Origin: Paraburkholderia franconis | GTDB taxonomy: Bacteria; Pseudomonadota; Gammaproteobacteria; Burkholderiales; Burkholderiaceae | Length of the DNA stretch: 64,000 nucleotides | Direction of reading: 5' to 3' | NCBI RefSeq assembly: GCF_009362735.1 | Contig: NZ_WHNP01000036.1 | Location: 1 to 64,000 of the forward strand | In this document: positions 53,422 to 63,305 of the stretch, piece by piece | Layout of the letters: the number at the start of each line of letters is the position of its first letter | Numbering within the stretch: position 1 is the stretch's first letter | The notes under the pieces: model-generated | The model's input: only the letters and a program-made list of their open reading frames with translations | Databases searched by the model: none | Told to the model about the DNA's origin: nothing | Translations under genes and position numbers: made by a program

Positions 53422-53721
53422 TTATCGCTTTGCACGCGGCTTTTGCGGCTTGCGCGGCTTGTTTGTGACCGCAGGCGCGGGCTCGGACGGCTGCGCATGC
53501 CGGGCCTCCCATGCGGCCAGTGCCGCGCGATACCGTGTGAGCTCGTCTTCGTACAGATCGAAAATGCACGTATCGCAGCCGCTATGACAGCACTCGTCGG
53601 GGTCGGGCCGCGTCGGTGGCGTGGGGCGCGGATCGTCGTCGGCCGGCTGACGCGCGGCCTCGTCTGCAGTCACATCCACTTCCAGAGTTCGGGAGAGCGT
53701 CCAGTATAAGTCGGGCGACAC
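53422..53721 (-). CDS. Oxidoreductase-like domain protein
   Basis: This 99-residue protein has a disordered Asp/Pro-rich N-terminus (to about 45), then the short Cys motif PDECCHSGCDTCIFDLYEDE and the helix YRAALAAWEARH of the Oxidored-like (PF09791-type) family. Its tail is basic (KPRKPQKPRAKR). Function unknown. It leads a two-gene unit with the sirtuin. Confidence 0.8.
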   Translation of the reverse strand: MSPDLYWTLSRTLEVDVTADEAARQPADDDPRPTPPTRPDPDECCHSGCDTCIFDLYEDELTRYRAALAAWEARHAQPSEPAPAVTNKPRKPQKPRAKR

Positions 53722-53828
53722 GACGGCGCTGTGTCACGCGATGTCGTGTCGCGGTACCGTCACGCGCTGCGCACGCGCCGTGTCATGCGTCGTGCTGCTC
53801 GCCGCATCGCTGGCCGTAATCGCGAACG

Positions 53829-54659
53829 TCATCCGCGCCCGACGAACGGCATCTTGCTCGCCATGATCGTCATGAACTGCACGTTCGCCGACAGCGGCAA
53901 ATTCGCCATATGCAGCACGGCATCGGCGACGTATTCGACATCCATCAGCGGCTCGACGGCGATCGTGCCGTTCGCCTGCGGCACGCCGCGCGCCATCCGC
54001 GCGGCCATTTCCGTCGCGGCATTGCCGATGTCGATCTGGCCGCAGACGATGTCGTAAGGCCGGCCATCGAGCGACACCGACTTGGTGAGGCCCGTGATCG
54101 CGTGCTTGGTCGCCGTATAGGCGATGCTCAACGGCCGCGGCGCATGCGCGGAGATCGAGCCGTTGTTGATGATGCGGCCGCCCTGCGGCGTCTGCGCCTT
54201 CATCATCGCGAACGCCGCGCGCGTGCAGAGAAACACGCCCGTGAGATTCGTATCGACGACGGAGCGCCAGTCGTCGAGTTCGATCTGGTCGATCTCGACG
54301 GGCGGCGCATTGCGGCCCGCGTTGTTGAACAGCACATCGAGCCGGCCATAGCGCAGACGGATCGCATCGAAGAGCGACGCGACGCTCGCCGCGTCCGTCA
54401 CGTCGCATGCGACGGCGAACGCGTCCTCGCCGCGCTCGCGGGCTTCGTCCGCGAGCGCATCGAGCGGCCCCTGTCTGCGTCCCGTCAGCACGACGCTGTA
54501 GCCGTTCGCGAGCAGCCTGCGCGCCGTCGCCTTGCCGATGCCGCTGCCCGCGCCCGTCACGAGCGCGACTTTCTTCGCTGCATGACCTTGTGCCTGCGGT
54601 TGTGCTTGTCCTTGTCCTTCTGCCTGCGCTTGCGCTTGTGCTTCCGGGTGTTGCGTCAC
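53829..54659 (-). CDS. SDR-family oxidoreductase
   Basis: This 276-residue short-chain dehydrogenase has TGAGSGIGKA, NNAGRNAPP, SISAHAP and YTATKHA (YxxxK). The first 28 residues are Gln/Ala/Gly repeats (QAQAQAEGQGQAQPQ), encoded by an imperfect hexanucleotide repeat. They are probably not part of the fold, and the true start may be nearer HAAKKVALV. Substrate unknown; stand-alone. Confidence 0.9.
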   Translation of the reverse strand: MTQHPEAQAQAQAEGQGQAQPQAQGHAAKKVALVTGAGSGIGKATARRLLANGYSVVLTGRRQGPLDALADEARERGEDAFAVACDVTDAASVASLFDAIRLRYGRLDVLFNNAGRNAPPVEIDQIELDDWRSVVDTNLTGVFLCTRAAFAMMKAQTPQGGRIINNGSISAHAPRPLSIAYTATKHAITGLTKSVSLDGRPYDIVCGQIDIGNAATEMAARMARGVPQANGTIAVEPLMDVEYVADAVLHMANLPLSANVQFMTIMASKMPFVGRG

Positions 54660-54708
54660 GACATGTCTCCAGGTTGATCCGCCCGCGACACGCCGCGACG
54701 CATGCGCA

Positions 54709-55614
54709 TCAATCGAGCGCGTGGTCGTTCGGCTTCGCGAACAGCTGCTTCATCTCCGCCGACAACGGGTATTTCAGGTTGATGCCCTTCGGCGGAATCG
54801 GTTGCGTGAACCACTTCTGATAGAGATTCGCCGCTTCGCCGGAAGTTTGCAAGCGCGCGATCACGCCATCGGCGAGCTTCTTGAAGCCAGGGTCGTCCTT
54901 GCGGAACATGCAGCCATACACTTCCGACATCGGCGACGTGCCCGTGATCAGATACTCGTCCGCGTTCGCCTCTTTCGCCTTCGCGCCGTACAGCAGCGGA
55001 TCGTCCATCACGAAGGCGACGGCGCGCCCCGTCTTCACGTTGAGGAACGACTCGGCGTGATCCTTCGCGCTGATGAGGCGCATGTTCATCGATTTCTCCG
55101 CGTTCATCTGGCGCAGCAGACGTTCTTCGGAGGTGCCCGCCGTCGTCACGACCGTCTTGTTAGCGAGATCGCCGAAGTCCTTCACGCCCGAGTCCTTCTT
55201 CACGATCATGCGCACGCCGTACTGGAAGAAGCTGTTCGAAAACGCGACCTGGTTGTCGCGTTCCTTCGTGTGCGTGGTCGAGCCGCATTCGATGTCGATC
55301 GTGCCGTTCTGCACGAGCGGAATGCGGTTCTGAGACGTGATGGGAATCTCGCGAACCTTGAGATCGGGCAGGTTGAGTTCTCTCTTCACCTCGTCGACGA
55401 TCTTCAGCGCGATCGCCTGCGAATAGCCGATCACTTGCTGCTGTTCGTCGTAGTACGAGAACGGCACCGACGACTCGCGCACGCCCAGCGAAATCGCCCC
55501 TGTTTCGCGGATCTTCTTCAGCGTCGCGCTCTGGTCTTGCGCCTGCGCGTGGCCGCATGCGAAGGCCGTCGTCATCAGCGCGGCAAGCACGGCTTTCGTC
55601 ATCGTCGTTTTCAT
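54709..55614 (-). CDS. Amino-acid ABC transporter binding protein (GltI-like)
   Basis: This 301-residue family-3 binding protein has a signal peptide (about 1-25, ending AQA) and the core RESSVPFSYYD, ITSQNRIPLVQNGTIDIECG, NQVAFSNSFF. It is closely related to the protein at 12707. It sits downstream of a D-amino-acid dehydrogenase gene and a LysR gene on the same strand, so it may capture the substrate for that pathway. No permease is adjacent. AGGAG lies six bases before the ATG. Confidence 0.92.
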   Translation of the reverse strand: MKTTMTKAVLAALMTTAFACGHAQAQDQSATLKKIRETGAISLGVRESSVPFSYYDEQQQVIGYSQAIALKIVDEVKRELNLPDLKVREIPITSQNRIPLVQNGTIDIECGSTTHTKERDNQVAFSNSFFQYGVRMIVKKDSGVKDFGDLANKTVVTTAGTSEERLLRQMNAEKSMNMRLISAKDHAESFLNVKTGRAVAFVMDDPLLYGAKAKEANADEYLITGTSPMSEVYGCMFRKDDPGFKKLADGVIARLQTSGEAANLYQKWFTQPIPPKGINLKYPLSAEMKQLFAKPNDHALD

Positions 55615-55692
55615 GTCATCTCCTGTCTGGTGGTGTAGCGGTTGTTGTTTATATGGCTGTTATTTGATGCAGGCTTTACGGATGCAACGGAT

Positions 55693-56952
55693 TCAGCGGT
55701 CGTATGCATAGGCCGCCATGTCGATGGATGGCTCGCGCCCCGCGATCGCATCTGCGATCACGCGCGCGCTGCCGCATGCGAGCGTGAAGCCCAGCGCGCC
55801 GTGGCCCGTATTGAGCCACAGGTTTCTGTATGGCGTCCTGCCGATCAACGGTTTCGAATCCGGCGTCGCGGGACGGTGGCCGCACCAGGTCTGAGCACTC
55901 GCGTAATCGCCGGCAGCGGGAAAGATCTCCTGCGCGTGGCGTTTCAGCAGCGCGATGCGCCCTTCTCGCTGCGCGTCCTTCAAGCCCGCGATCTCGACCA
56001 TGCCCGCGATCCGCAGACGCCCGCCCAGCGGCGCATACACGACCTTGCGATGCAGGTCCGTCACGCTGACGCGCGGCGTGTGGCGCGGATCGGCGTCATG
56101 AATCGTGAGGCTGTAGCCCGTCAGCGGATAGACGGGCAGACGCACGTCGAGCGCGCCGAGCAGCGGCACGCTGCCGAGTCCGAGCGCGACGACGAATGCA
56201 TCGGCTTCGAGATCGCCGTCGTCCGTCCGCGCCGCGACGATGCGCGAGCCTTCGCTCACCAGTTCTCGCACGTGCGTCTCGTAGCGGACCGTCACGCCGT
56301 TGCGCCGTTGAAGCACATCCGCGAGCGCCGCACTGAAGCGCTGACAGTCGCCCGCTTCTTCCGATGGCGTATGGATGCCGCCCGCGAGCAGTGGCTGTGC
56401 GCGCGCGAGTGCCGGTTCGAGCGCGGCGCATTGGCTCGCGTCGAGCGCGCGCTGGTCGGAGCCCGCCTCGACGAGCAGTTCCATCTTGCGACGCGCGCGT
56501 TCGAACTCGTGCGCATCGCGGTAGACGACGAGCTTGCCGTTGCGCACGTAGTCGAACGAGTCCGACACAAGCGGCTCGCTCTCGACGATTTCATGCAGCG
56601 CCGCCTTGCTGAGCGCGCCGAGGCTCAGCAGTTCGAGCGCCGTCCGCCGCGCGCGATGGCCGCGGCACGCGAGCAGGAACGCGATGCACCAGCGCCATTG
56701 GCCGATGTCGAAACGCGGAATGAAGCGCAGTGCCGAGTCGCGCTTCAAGAGCCACGCGGGCAACTTCGGCAGCACGGCGGGATCGGCGAGCGGCGCGACA
56801 TAGCTGTAGCTCAGTTGCCCGCCGTTGGCGAAGCTCGCTTCGAGCGCCGCACCGTCGCGCGCTTCGACGATCGTCACGTCGTGGCCGTCGCGGGCCAGAC
56901 TCCAGGCCGTCGTCAGACCGACGACGCCCGCTCCGAGGACACACACATGCAT
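55693..56952 (-). CDS. dadA: D-amino-acid dehydrogenase small subunit (DadA-like)
   Basis: This 419-residue FAD enzyme of the DAO fold has an N-terminal dinucleotide motif VLGAGVVGLTTAWSLA, then SFANGGQLSYSYVAPLADP as in DadA. Near the end is WCGHRPATPDSKPLIGRT and NTGHGALGFTLACGSA. It oxidises D-amino acids to keto acids, passing electrons to the respiratory chain. It lies between LysR and the binding-protein gene in one direction. Confidence 0.93.
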   Translation of the reverse strand: MHVCVLGAGVVGLTTAWSLARDGHDVTIVEARDGAALEASFANGGQLSYSYVAPLADPAVLPKLPAWLLKRDSALRFIPRFDIGQWRWCIAFLLACRGHRARRTALELLSLGALSKAALHEIVESEPLVSDSFDYVRNGKLVVYRDAHEFERARRKMELLVEAGSDQRALDASQCAALEPALARAQPLLAGGIHTPSEEAGDCQRFSAALADVLQRRNGVTVRYETHVRELVSEGSRIVAARTDDGDLEADAFVVALGLGSVPLLGALDVRLPVYPLTGYSLTIHDADPRHTPRVSVTDLHRKVVYAPLGGRLRIAGMVEIAGLKDAQREGRIALLKRHAQEIFPAAGDYASAQTWCGHRPATPDSKPLIGRTPYRNLWLNTGHGALGFTLACGSARVIADAIAGREPSIDMAAYAYDR

Positions 56953-57107
56953 GAATGCTCACTACCCTTGCGTTTTCATTGCAGGCGAGTGTCGCGCGCC
57001 GAAATCGCCGCATCAAATGACGGAAAGCGCGGCTGCATAACTTTAGGTTAAGTCGTTGCGCGAGCGCTTCGCGTCGCGTAAGAGCGTCTCGCGCGAGCCG
57101 TGCGCGC

Positions 57108-57983
57108 TTACGCGAAGCACGCGCGCAGCACGTCGATGAATGCGTTGCCCGCCTGCGAGGTCATCCCGCCATCGCGCCACAACGCATACACGCCGACCGA
57201 CAGTGGCGGCGCGATCGGCCGCACGGTCACGGCTTCCGCGCCGCTCTTCGCGGTCAGCTCGTCGAGCAGCGCATAGCCGATGCCGCGCGCGGCCAACGCG
57301 CGGGCGACATGCCACGTGTGCGCCTCGACGGTCGGCACATGTCCGTCGAGACCGAGCGCATGCAGCGCATTGCCGATCAGCTCGCCGAGCGGATCGACGT
57401 TGCCGATGCTGATCCAGTCGCCTTCAACGAACGTTTGCAGCGTCAGCGCCTCGGCTGCCGGATTGTCGTCGCGCGGGCCGACGCACACGACGGGCGTGCG
57501 CCCCAGCTCGACGGACGCGATGCCCGGCCGCGCCGGCGGATTCAGCGCGACGGCGAGATCGAGATCGCGCGTGAGCAGCGCGTTCAGCAGCTCTTCCGTG
57601 TGCCGCGTCTGGATCTTCAGCGACACGCGCGGGTACGCGGCCCGGAAAGCTTCGACGGTCGACGGAATCAGGCTCAAGCCGAGGCTCGGCAGACAGCCGA
57701 TGCGCAAATGCCCTTCCGGTTGCAGCGCGAGATTGCGCGCGAGATCGCGGATGCTGTCGAGGCTCGTCTGCAGCTTTTGCGTTTCGGAGAACAGCAGTTC
57801 GGCTTCGCGCGTCGGCTGCAGGCGGCCATGCACGCGGTTGAAGAGCGTCAGGCCGACGCTGCGCTCCGCATGCGCGAGCACCTTGCTCACGGCGGGCTGC
57901 GAAACGCACAGCAATTCGGCTGCCTTCGACAGCGAGCCGGTGCGCATGATGGCGTGAAAAACTTCGATATGGCGCAGGCGCAT
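57108..57983 (-). CDS. LysR-family regulator of the dadA cluster
   Basis: This 291-residue LysR protein has an HTH MRLRHIEVFHAIMRTGSLSK, SQPAVSKVLAHAERSVGLTLF and a C-terminal effector domain. It lies 155 bp upstream of dadA on the same strand, so probably controls that gene and the binding protein. No clear ribosome site is seen. Confidence 0.92.
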   Translation of the reverse strand: MRLRHIEVFHAIMRTGSLSKAAELLCVSQPAVSKVLAHAERSVGLTLFNRVHGRLQPTREAELLFSETQKLQTSLDSIRDLARNLALQPEGHLRIGCLPSLGLSLIPSTVEAFRAAYPRVSLKIQTRHTEELLNALLTRDLDLAVALNPPARPGIASVELGRTPVVCVGPRDDNPAAEALTLQTFVEGDWISIGNVDPLGELIGNALHALGLDGHVPTVEAHTWHVARALAARGIGYALLDELTAKSGAEAVTVRPIAPPLSVGVYALWRDGGMTSQAGNAFIDVLRACFA

Positions 57984-58151
57984 GGCGCGGGATGGAGGTC
58001 AGAGGATCAGTGGAAAGGGGCCAAGCATACTGTCTTTCCGAGCGCGCCAAAACATGACGCGACACGCGCGAATGGTATCGTTCGCGTTTGACGTGCATCA
58101 CAAGACGCCTGCCCGCCTCGCGAAACGGACGGCCGGCAGGCGCAAAGCCTC

Positions 58152-59012
58152 ATGAATCAACCGAATCCTCCACTGCCGCATGCTACCGCGTCGGCAGAGC
58201 CCGTCCGCCGCTGGCCGCGCACCGGCAATCCGCCGATGTTCAACGCCACGCTCGCGTGGCATGTGCTGATGTTCGCCGGCTGGATATTCGCGCCGTCCGC
58301 GTGGCCCTGGTGGGTCGCGGGCATCTTCGCGAGCCATCTGGTCGTCGTGACGATCGGGCTATGGCCGCGCTCGTCGCTGCTCGGCCCCAACTGGACGCGC
58401 CTGCCCGACACGCCGCGCAACGCGGACGCCGTCGCGCTCACGATCGACGACGGCCCCGACCCTGTTGTCACGCCCAAGGTGCTCGACCTGCTCGACGCGC
58501 AGGGCGTGCGCGCGACATTCTTCTGCATCGGCGCGCGTGCTCAGCGTCATCCGGTGTTGATGCAAGAAATCGTCGCGCGCGGGCATGCCGTCGAAAACCA
58601 TTCGCAGGTTCACGTGCATACGTTCTCGGTCACGCTGCCGCGCGGGTTGACGCGGGAAATCGACGCCGCGCAGCGCACGCTCGAATCGCTAACGGGCGAG
58701 CGCCCGATGTTCTTTCGCGCGCCCGCCGGCCTGCGCAACGTGTTTCTCGAGCCAGTGCTGCAAAAGCTCGACTTGCGGCTCGCCGCATGGACGCGCCGTG
58801 GCTTCGACACCCGCGAGCGCAATCCGCAGCGCGTGCTGGAGCGGCTCGTCGACGGGCTCGCGGCACGCGACATCCTGCTCGTGCACGATGCGACGGCGGC
58901 ACTCAGCGCGTCGGGCGAGCCTGTCGTGCTGGACGTGCTGCCACGCCTGATCGAAACGGTCCGCGCGCGAGGCTTGCGTTTCGTGACGCTGCGCGAGGCG
59001 CGCGGCGCGTAA
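58152..59012 (+). CDS. Polysaccharide deacetylase (NodB homology) membrane protein
   Basis: This 286-residue protein has two hydrophobic helices (about 35-50 and 52-73) and a NodB-type carbohydrate esterase domain: ALTIDDGPDP (catalytic/metal Asp pair), ENHSQVHVH (H-x-S-x3-H-like), FFRAPAG, and LLVHDA. It probably deacetylates a surface or peptidoglycan glycan. No operon partner. Confidence 0.9.
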   Translation: MNQPNPPLPHATASAEPVRRWPRTGNPPMFNATLAWHVLMFAGWIFAPSAWPWWVAGIFASHLVVVTIGLWPRSSLLGPNWTRLPDTPRNADAVALTIDDGPDPVVTPKVLDLLDAQGVRATFFCIGARAQRHPVLMQEIVARGHAVENHSQVHVHTFSVTLPRGLTREIDAAQRTLESLTGERPMFFRAPAGLRNVFLEPVLQKLDLRLAAWTRRGFDTRERNPQRVLERLVDGLAARDILLVHDATAALSASGEPVVLDVLPRLIETVRARGLRFVTLREARGA

Positions 59013-59160
59013 CCGCCCGACGCGCGCGCGTGAAGCGTGGCATTGCGCGGCGCGCCTTCGCTGCCCCTCGCTGCCCCTCGCGTGTGCTTGCATGTACTTG
59101 CGTGTCAGACCCGGTGCGCGCCGCATCGCGCCGGACTGCGCAGAGCCTATGCGGCGGCGT

Positions 59161-59415
59161 CTACGCGGCGCGTCGCCGGACGAGATGGTAGATCACGAGC
59201 AGCACGATCGCGCCGATGATCGACGCGATCCAGCCCGCCGCCTGCCCGGGCTGATACCACCCGAGCGCGCGCCCGATATAGCCCGCCAGCAGCGAGCCGG
59301 CAATGCCGATGATGATCGTCATGATGAGACCCATGCTGTCGTCGCCTGGCTTGAGCGCGCGCGCGATCAAACCGACGATCAAGCCGACGACTATCGTACC
59401 GATAAGGGAAAGCAT
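59161..59415 (-). CDS. GlsB/YeaQ/YmgE-family small membrane protein
   Basis: This 84-residue protein has three hydrophobic helices and the transglycosylase-associated-protein pattern GLIVGLIARALKPGDDSMGL and GIAGSLLAGYIGRALG. The family is linked to general stress; its molecular function is unknown. GGAGG is five bases before ATG 59415. Confidence 0.93.
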   Translation of the reverse strand: MLSLIGTIVVGLIVGLIARALKPGDDSMGLIMTIIIGIAGSLLAGYIGRALGWYQPGQAAGWIASIIGAIVLLVIYHLVRRRAA

Positions 59416-59520
59416 GCGAACCTCCGATGAAAGTGGGCACCACGGTGCACTGCTACTGCTCGATACTGCCAGACGGCGCTGCATTTCTGTATGACGGCAT
59501 CGCATGCGTCGCGCTGGCCG

Positions 59521-59592
59521 CGATGCCGCGATGTCGCGATGTCGCGATGCCGCGATGCCGCGATGCCGCGATGCCGCGATGCCGCGATGCCG
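59521..59592. repeat. 8-bp tandem repeat, nine copies
   Basis: CGATGCCG is repeated nine times in a row, with two copies reading CGATGTCG. It lies about 105 bp upstream of the GlsB start and 70 bp past the end of the DUF2252 gene. Since 8 is not a multiple of 3, copy changes could not be neutral in coding DNA. Confidence 0.9.
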
Positions 59593-59662
59593 CGTAGCGT
59601 ACGCCGCCGTCATGGTGGCGCGCGACCGCAAAGTGAACGCCTCATAGCGCCAGACGCGGCGA

Positions 59663-61084
59663 TCAGATGCGGAAATCGGCGGACATGTCATCGTCGGTGC
59701 GCGCCTCGATCTCGCCGCTTCGGCACGCCTTCATGAACGTGTCATAGTCGCGCTCGACCTGGTCCGCGTACGCGGACGCGTACTCGGCGAGCGCTTCCGC
59801 AAACTGGTCGCTTCGGCCGATATACGCGCCGATCTCGATCGCTTTGCCGCTCGCCTTCGCGTGTGCGCGCGCGAGCGCCCAGCCGCACAGACGCGCATAG
59901 CCATTCATCTGGTCGACATCGAGCAGATCGACGTTCGGCGTCAGCTTCATATCGCGCAGTTGACGCACATAGAAATGCCCGCCCGTCGGCCCCGTCGACC
60001 AGCCCAGAAAAATATCGCTTGCCGCCTGCAGCATGCGCTGCCCCTGCACGATGCGCTCGCCTTCATGCTTTGGCTCGGACTTGCGCGAGCCCGCCTTGAA
60101 ATGCTGCGCGATCACCGAGCGCCGCGCTTCCTTCACTTGCAGGAACAGCGGCTTGCCGTGCGGATCGGCCGTGAGCAGCACGAGGCAGCGCGTGCCCACG
60201 CTGCCGACGCCCACCACCTTGAACACGAGATCATGCAGCGCGAAGTTGCCGAGCAGTTCGCGCCGGTCGTCGGAGAGCGTCTTCAGATAGCCCTCGTACA
60301 TGCCTTGAATCAGCTTGCGCCAGTCGCCGAGCCTGAACCAGTCGTCCGTGGAATCGAACAGCGTGCTCGAACCGTGCACGTGAAAGAGACTGGGCGGCGC
60401 GTCACGGATCACGTAGCGCTCGCCGTCGCGCTCCGCCATCTTTTCGAGCATGCTTTCGTGCGTGCGGCCGCTCGCCCTTTCCATCGCGCGCCGGATGAGC
60501 CGGCGATTCTCCGCGTTCACGGCCATGTCGACCATCCGGTCGAACGTAATGCGCTCGTACCACAGTTCCAGCGCGCCGCTTTGCGCGTACTGCGCGATGC
60601 GATCGCGGTACTGGTTGGCCGCCGTCATCACGAGGTCATAGGCCGCGCCACGGCTGAACCGCATATGCCGCGCCGCGACGACGAAGCTCGCCGCGAGCCG
60701 CTTCAGATCCCATTCGAAAGGCGCGGCGGAAACTTCGTCGAAGTCGTTCAGATCGAAGATCAGCTGGCGCTCGGGCGTCGCGAAGCCGCCGAAGTTCAGC
60801 AGATGCGCATCGCCGCAGACAGGCAGCGTGAGCGTCGTATGCGGCGTCATGCTGAGGTCGTGCGCCTGCACGATCGCGCTGCCACGAAAGAACGCGAACG
60901 GCGACACCGTCATGCGGCCATAGCGCAGCGGCACGAGCCGCTCGACGCGGCCTTCGCTGCTTTGACGCAGCAGATCGATCGGATTGCGGTGCATATGGCC
61001 GATCGCGCGATGACTGGAGCGCTTTGCGTGTTCGCGGGCCGCGCGCCCGCTGGCTTCCCGTTCCGCGATGGTGCTCGCCTTCAT
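59663..61084 (-). CDS. DUF2252-family protein
   Basis: This 473-residue protein matches the DUF2252 kinase-like fold: RMTVSPFAFFRGSA, GDAHLLNFGGFATPER, FDLNDFDEV (HxDxxxxN/DFD-like pattern), KVVGVGSVGTRC, and QVKEARRSV. Some relatives are proposed phosphotransferases, but the function is unknown. Stand-alone. Confidence 0.92.
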   Translation of the reverse strand: MKASTIAEREASGRAAREHAKRSSHRAIGHMHRNPIDLLRQSSEGRVERLVPLRYGRMTVSPFAFFRGSAIVQAHDLSMTPHTTLTLPVCGDAHLLNFGGFATPERQLIFDLNDFDEVSAAPFEWDLKRLAASFVVAARHMRFSRGAAYDLVMTAANQYRDRIAQYAQSGALELWYERITFDRMVDMAVNAENRRLIRRAMERASGRTHESMLEKMAERDGERYVIRDAPPSLFHVHGSSTLFDSTDDWFRLGDWRKLIQGMYEGYLKTLSDDRRELLGNFALHDLVFKVVGVGSVGTRCLVLLTADPHGKPLFLQVKEARRSVIAQHFKAGSRKSEPKHEGERIVQGQRMLQAASDIFLGWSTGPTGGHFYVRQLRDMKLTPNVDLLDVDQMNGYARLCGWALARAHAKASGKAIEIGAYIGRSDQFAEALAEYASAYADQVERDYDTFMKACRSGEIEARTDDDMSADFRI

Positions 61085-61744
61085 GCTTTTCTCCGTTCTT
61101 GTGAATCAGCTTGCATCGGGCCGCACTGCAACGGCTTGCTGCGGAGATGCGTCGTGACTTTTGACCGCTTCGGGCTGGCGTGAATGGTTCGCTCCGTGGT
61201 TCGCTCGTTCCGTGTTGCACCGCACAGCGGCGGCAAGCCGCGCTGGGCTCAGGTCCAGTTGCGTTCACTTACGTTCGGTTATGCCCGGTTTTGTTCGACG
61301 CGCCGGCGCGTGGTTGGCGCGTACCGCTGGCTGCCGCTTCCCGTCGATTCTGGCTGCCCCGCCAGATCGTAAACGTCCATCGCTGGACTGTATTAAATCC
61401 CGCGACGCACGGGCGCGCAAGTCTGCGCGCCGCCGACAGCCGTGTGCGGACTGGCAGCGAGCGAAGCGCCGGAATCGGTGTGATCGACGGGAATGCCGCT
61501 ATCCGAGTGCCGACGTGTCGCGCATCAAATGGCTTCATCGATTGGCGAGCGCCGAAAGCATGCAAACGGCGAAACACAATCGATGAGCATCGCTGAATAT
61601 CAGAAAGAGGATTGTGAAGACAACATCAACGAACTGACTCGCGACCGGATTTAGGACGGGTCTCATTTCCTTCGACGAACCCCAGCGACAAACTCTTCGC
61701 CTTTCGACTTCTTCCCGCAGCGTCACGCCTGCTGCGCCATCGAC
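61085..61744. other. Long intergenic region without a clear gene
   Basis: This 660-bp region contains only short frames without ribosome sites or family features. A 23-codon frame at 61583-61654 has plausible coding composition but no support. The upstream half should hold the DUF2252 promoter. Confidence 0.4.
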
Positions 61745-62302
61745 GTGAACCCGCTACTGCTCAAACGATCCGGCATTGCCTGCTTCGCGCTTCTCACGGC
61801 CGCCTGCTCGTTGTTCGTCCCTCGCGCCCCTTCGTCGCAAGTCACGCCCGCCGACAACGCGCTCGTCATCGCCGCCGCGCGTGAGTTCCCGTATATGCCG
61901 GCGCGCGAAGGCCACATCACGCCCAACCGCATCGCCAACACGGCGACGACTGCCGTGCTGCTGAAGAAAGGCGTCGAATCGGCCGTGCGCGAGGCCGTCG
62001 TCACCGCATGGCGCAAGTCGGGCATCACCGTGACCACGCATGACAGGCTGGTGCTGAGCGGCGGGATCGAAGCGCTGTCCGTGGACGATGCGCGCTCGCC
62101 CGCCATCTGGACGATCACCGTGCGCTACTTCGTCACCAACGCGTCGACGAGAGAGACCATCTATGTGAGGACGACGACGGTCCATATGTACCGTCAGAAG
62201 TTCACCAATCCCGCCTTCGCGCTCGACGACATCGTGAAGCTCAGCGTCGATATGCTCGTCAGGGACCCGTTGTTCCGCGACGCGCTGCAGCCCGTGCAGT
62301 AA
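61745..62302 (+). CDS. Predicted lipoprotein
   Basis: This 185-residue product starts at GTG 61745 (no in-frame ATG fits). A lipobox LLTAAC places the acylated cysteine at 21. The mature part is a mixed alpha-beta domain with no recognised family. The ribosome site is weak. It lies 144 bp upstream of the second LysE gene. Confidence 0.8.
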   Translation: MNPLLLKRSGIACFALLTAACSLFVPRAPSSQVTPADNALVIAAAREFPYMPAREGHITPNRIANTATTAVLLKKGVESAVREAVVTAWRKSGITVTTHDRLVLSGGIEALSVDDARSPAIWTITVRYFVTNASTRETIYVRTTTVHMYRQKFTNPAFALDDIVKLSVDMLVRDPLFRDALQPVQ

Positions 62303-62446
62303 CCGCCCCCCGCCTTGCATTGGCGTTGCGCGATGGCAGCGCCGCGCCGGTATTTCGCTACAATCGAACCTTCCTTTCCTGATTTCGCTGCCGCGCCGCA
62401 CCATGTCGATGGGCGCAGCGCGGTTGCCCGTCGCGAGCGTGCCGTC

Positions 62447-63070
62447 ATGTCTCTTACTGCCTGGCTGTTTTTTCTCCCCGCGTGCTTCGCGATCAACATG
62501 GCGCCGGGTCCCAACAATCTGCTGTCGATCAACGTCGCGGCGCGGCACGGTTTCATGACCGCGTTCGTCGCCGGCTGCGGGCGCCTCATCGCGTTCGCGG
62601 GCATGATCGTGCTGGCCGCGACGGGCCTCGCCGTCGTGCTGCACGCGTCCGAGCTGTTCTTCCTCGCGATCAAGCTGACGGGCGCCGCCTACCTGATCTG
62701 GCTCGCGATCCAGTTGTGGCGCAGCGACGCCGGTCCGATGGACGCGCTCAAGCAGGACGACGCGTCGCTGTGGCGCATCGCGCGCCAGGAATGCTTCGTG
62801 GCTGCGGGCAATCCGAAGGCGATCCTCGTGTTCACCGCGTTCCTGCCGCAATTCGTCGATATTGCCAAGCCGATGCTGCCGCAGTTCGCCGTGCTCGGCG
62901 GGAGCTTCCTCGTGCTCGAATGGTTCGCGATCGCGCTTTACTCGTGGGCGGGCATGCATCTCGGCAAGTGGCTGACGCGCGCCAAAGTGCGCCGCTGGTT
63001 CAACCGCTGCTGCGGGATGTTTCTCGGCGCGATCGGCCTGAGCTTTTTGCTGGTGCGCCGCTCGGCGTGA
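62447..63070 (+). CDS. LysE-family exporter
   Basis: This 207-residue membrane protein begins MSLTAWLFFLPACFAINMAP and carries the MAPGPNN signature and AGNPKAILVFTAFLPQF motif of LysE/RhtB exporters. About six helices are visible. ATG 62447 has only a weak GAGCG upstream. Substrate unknown. A 7-bp hairpin (63096-63114) follows. Confidence 0.88.
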   Translation: MSLTAWLFFLPACFAINMAPGPNNLLSINVAARHGFMTAFVAGCGRLIAFAGMIVLAATGLAVVLHASELFFLAIKLTGAAYLIWLAIQLWRSDAGPMDALKQDDASLWRIARQECFVAAGNPKAILVFTAFLPQFVDIAKPMLPQFAVLGGSFLVLEWFAIALYSWAGMHLGKWLTRAKVRRWFNRCCGMFLGAIGLSFLLVRRSA

Positions 63071-63305
63071 CGAACGGCGCGGATTTATGGCCCGGCTTTT
63101 GCGTCATGCAAAAGGCAGCCGAAGCACGGCCATAATCGATCGCGAATGCAGCTGGAGAGAAACTTTAACTGTCGCTGATCGTTGCGCGCTCGTATGCTGA
63201 GGCGATCACCGCGCAGCCACGGACGCTCGCCGTGCAGTTCCGGCAGGAAACGGCGCCCGCATGCACGCGCGCGCAAAACGATTCCAATGTCAGGAGGCGA
63301 CAACC

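Noticed and set aside
61583..61654. 23-codon plus-strand frame with good codon composition
   Set aside because: Too short, no ribosome site, no similarity visible.
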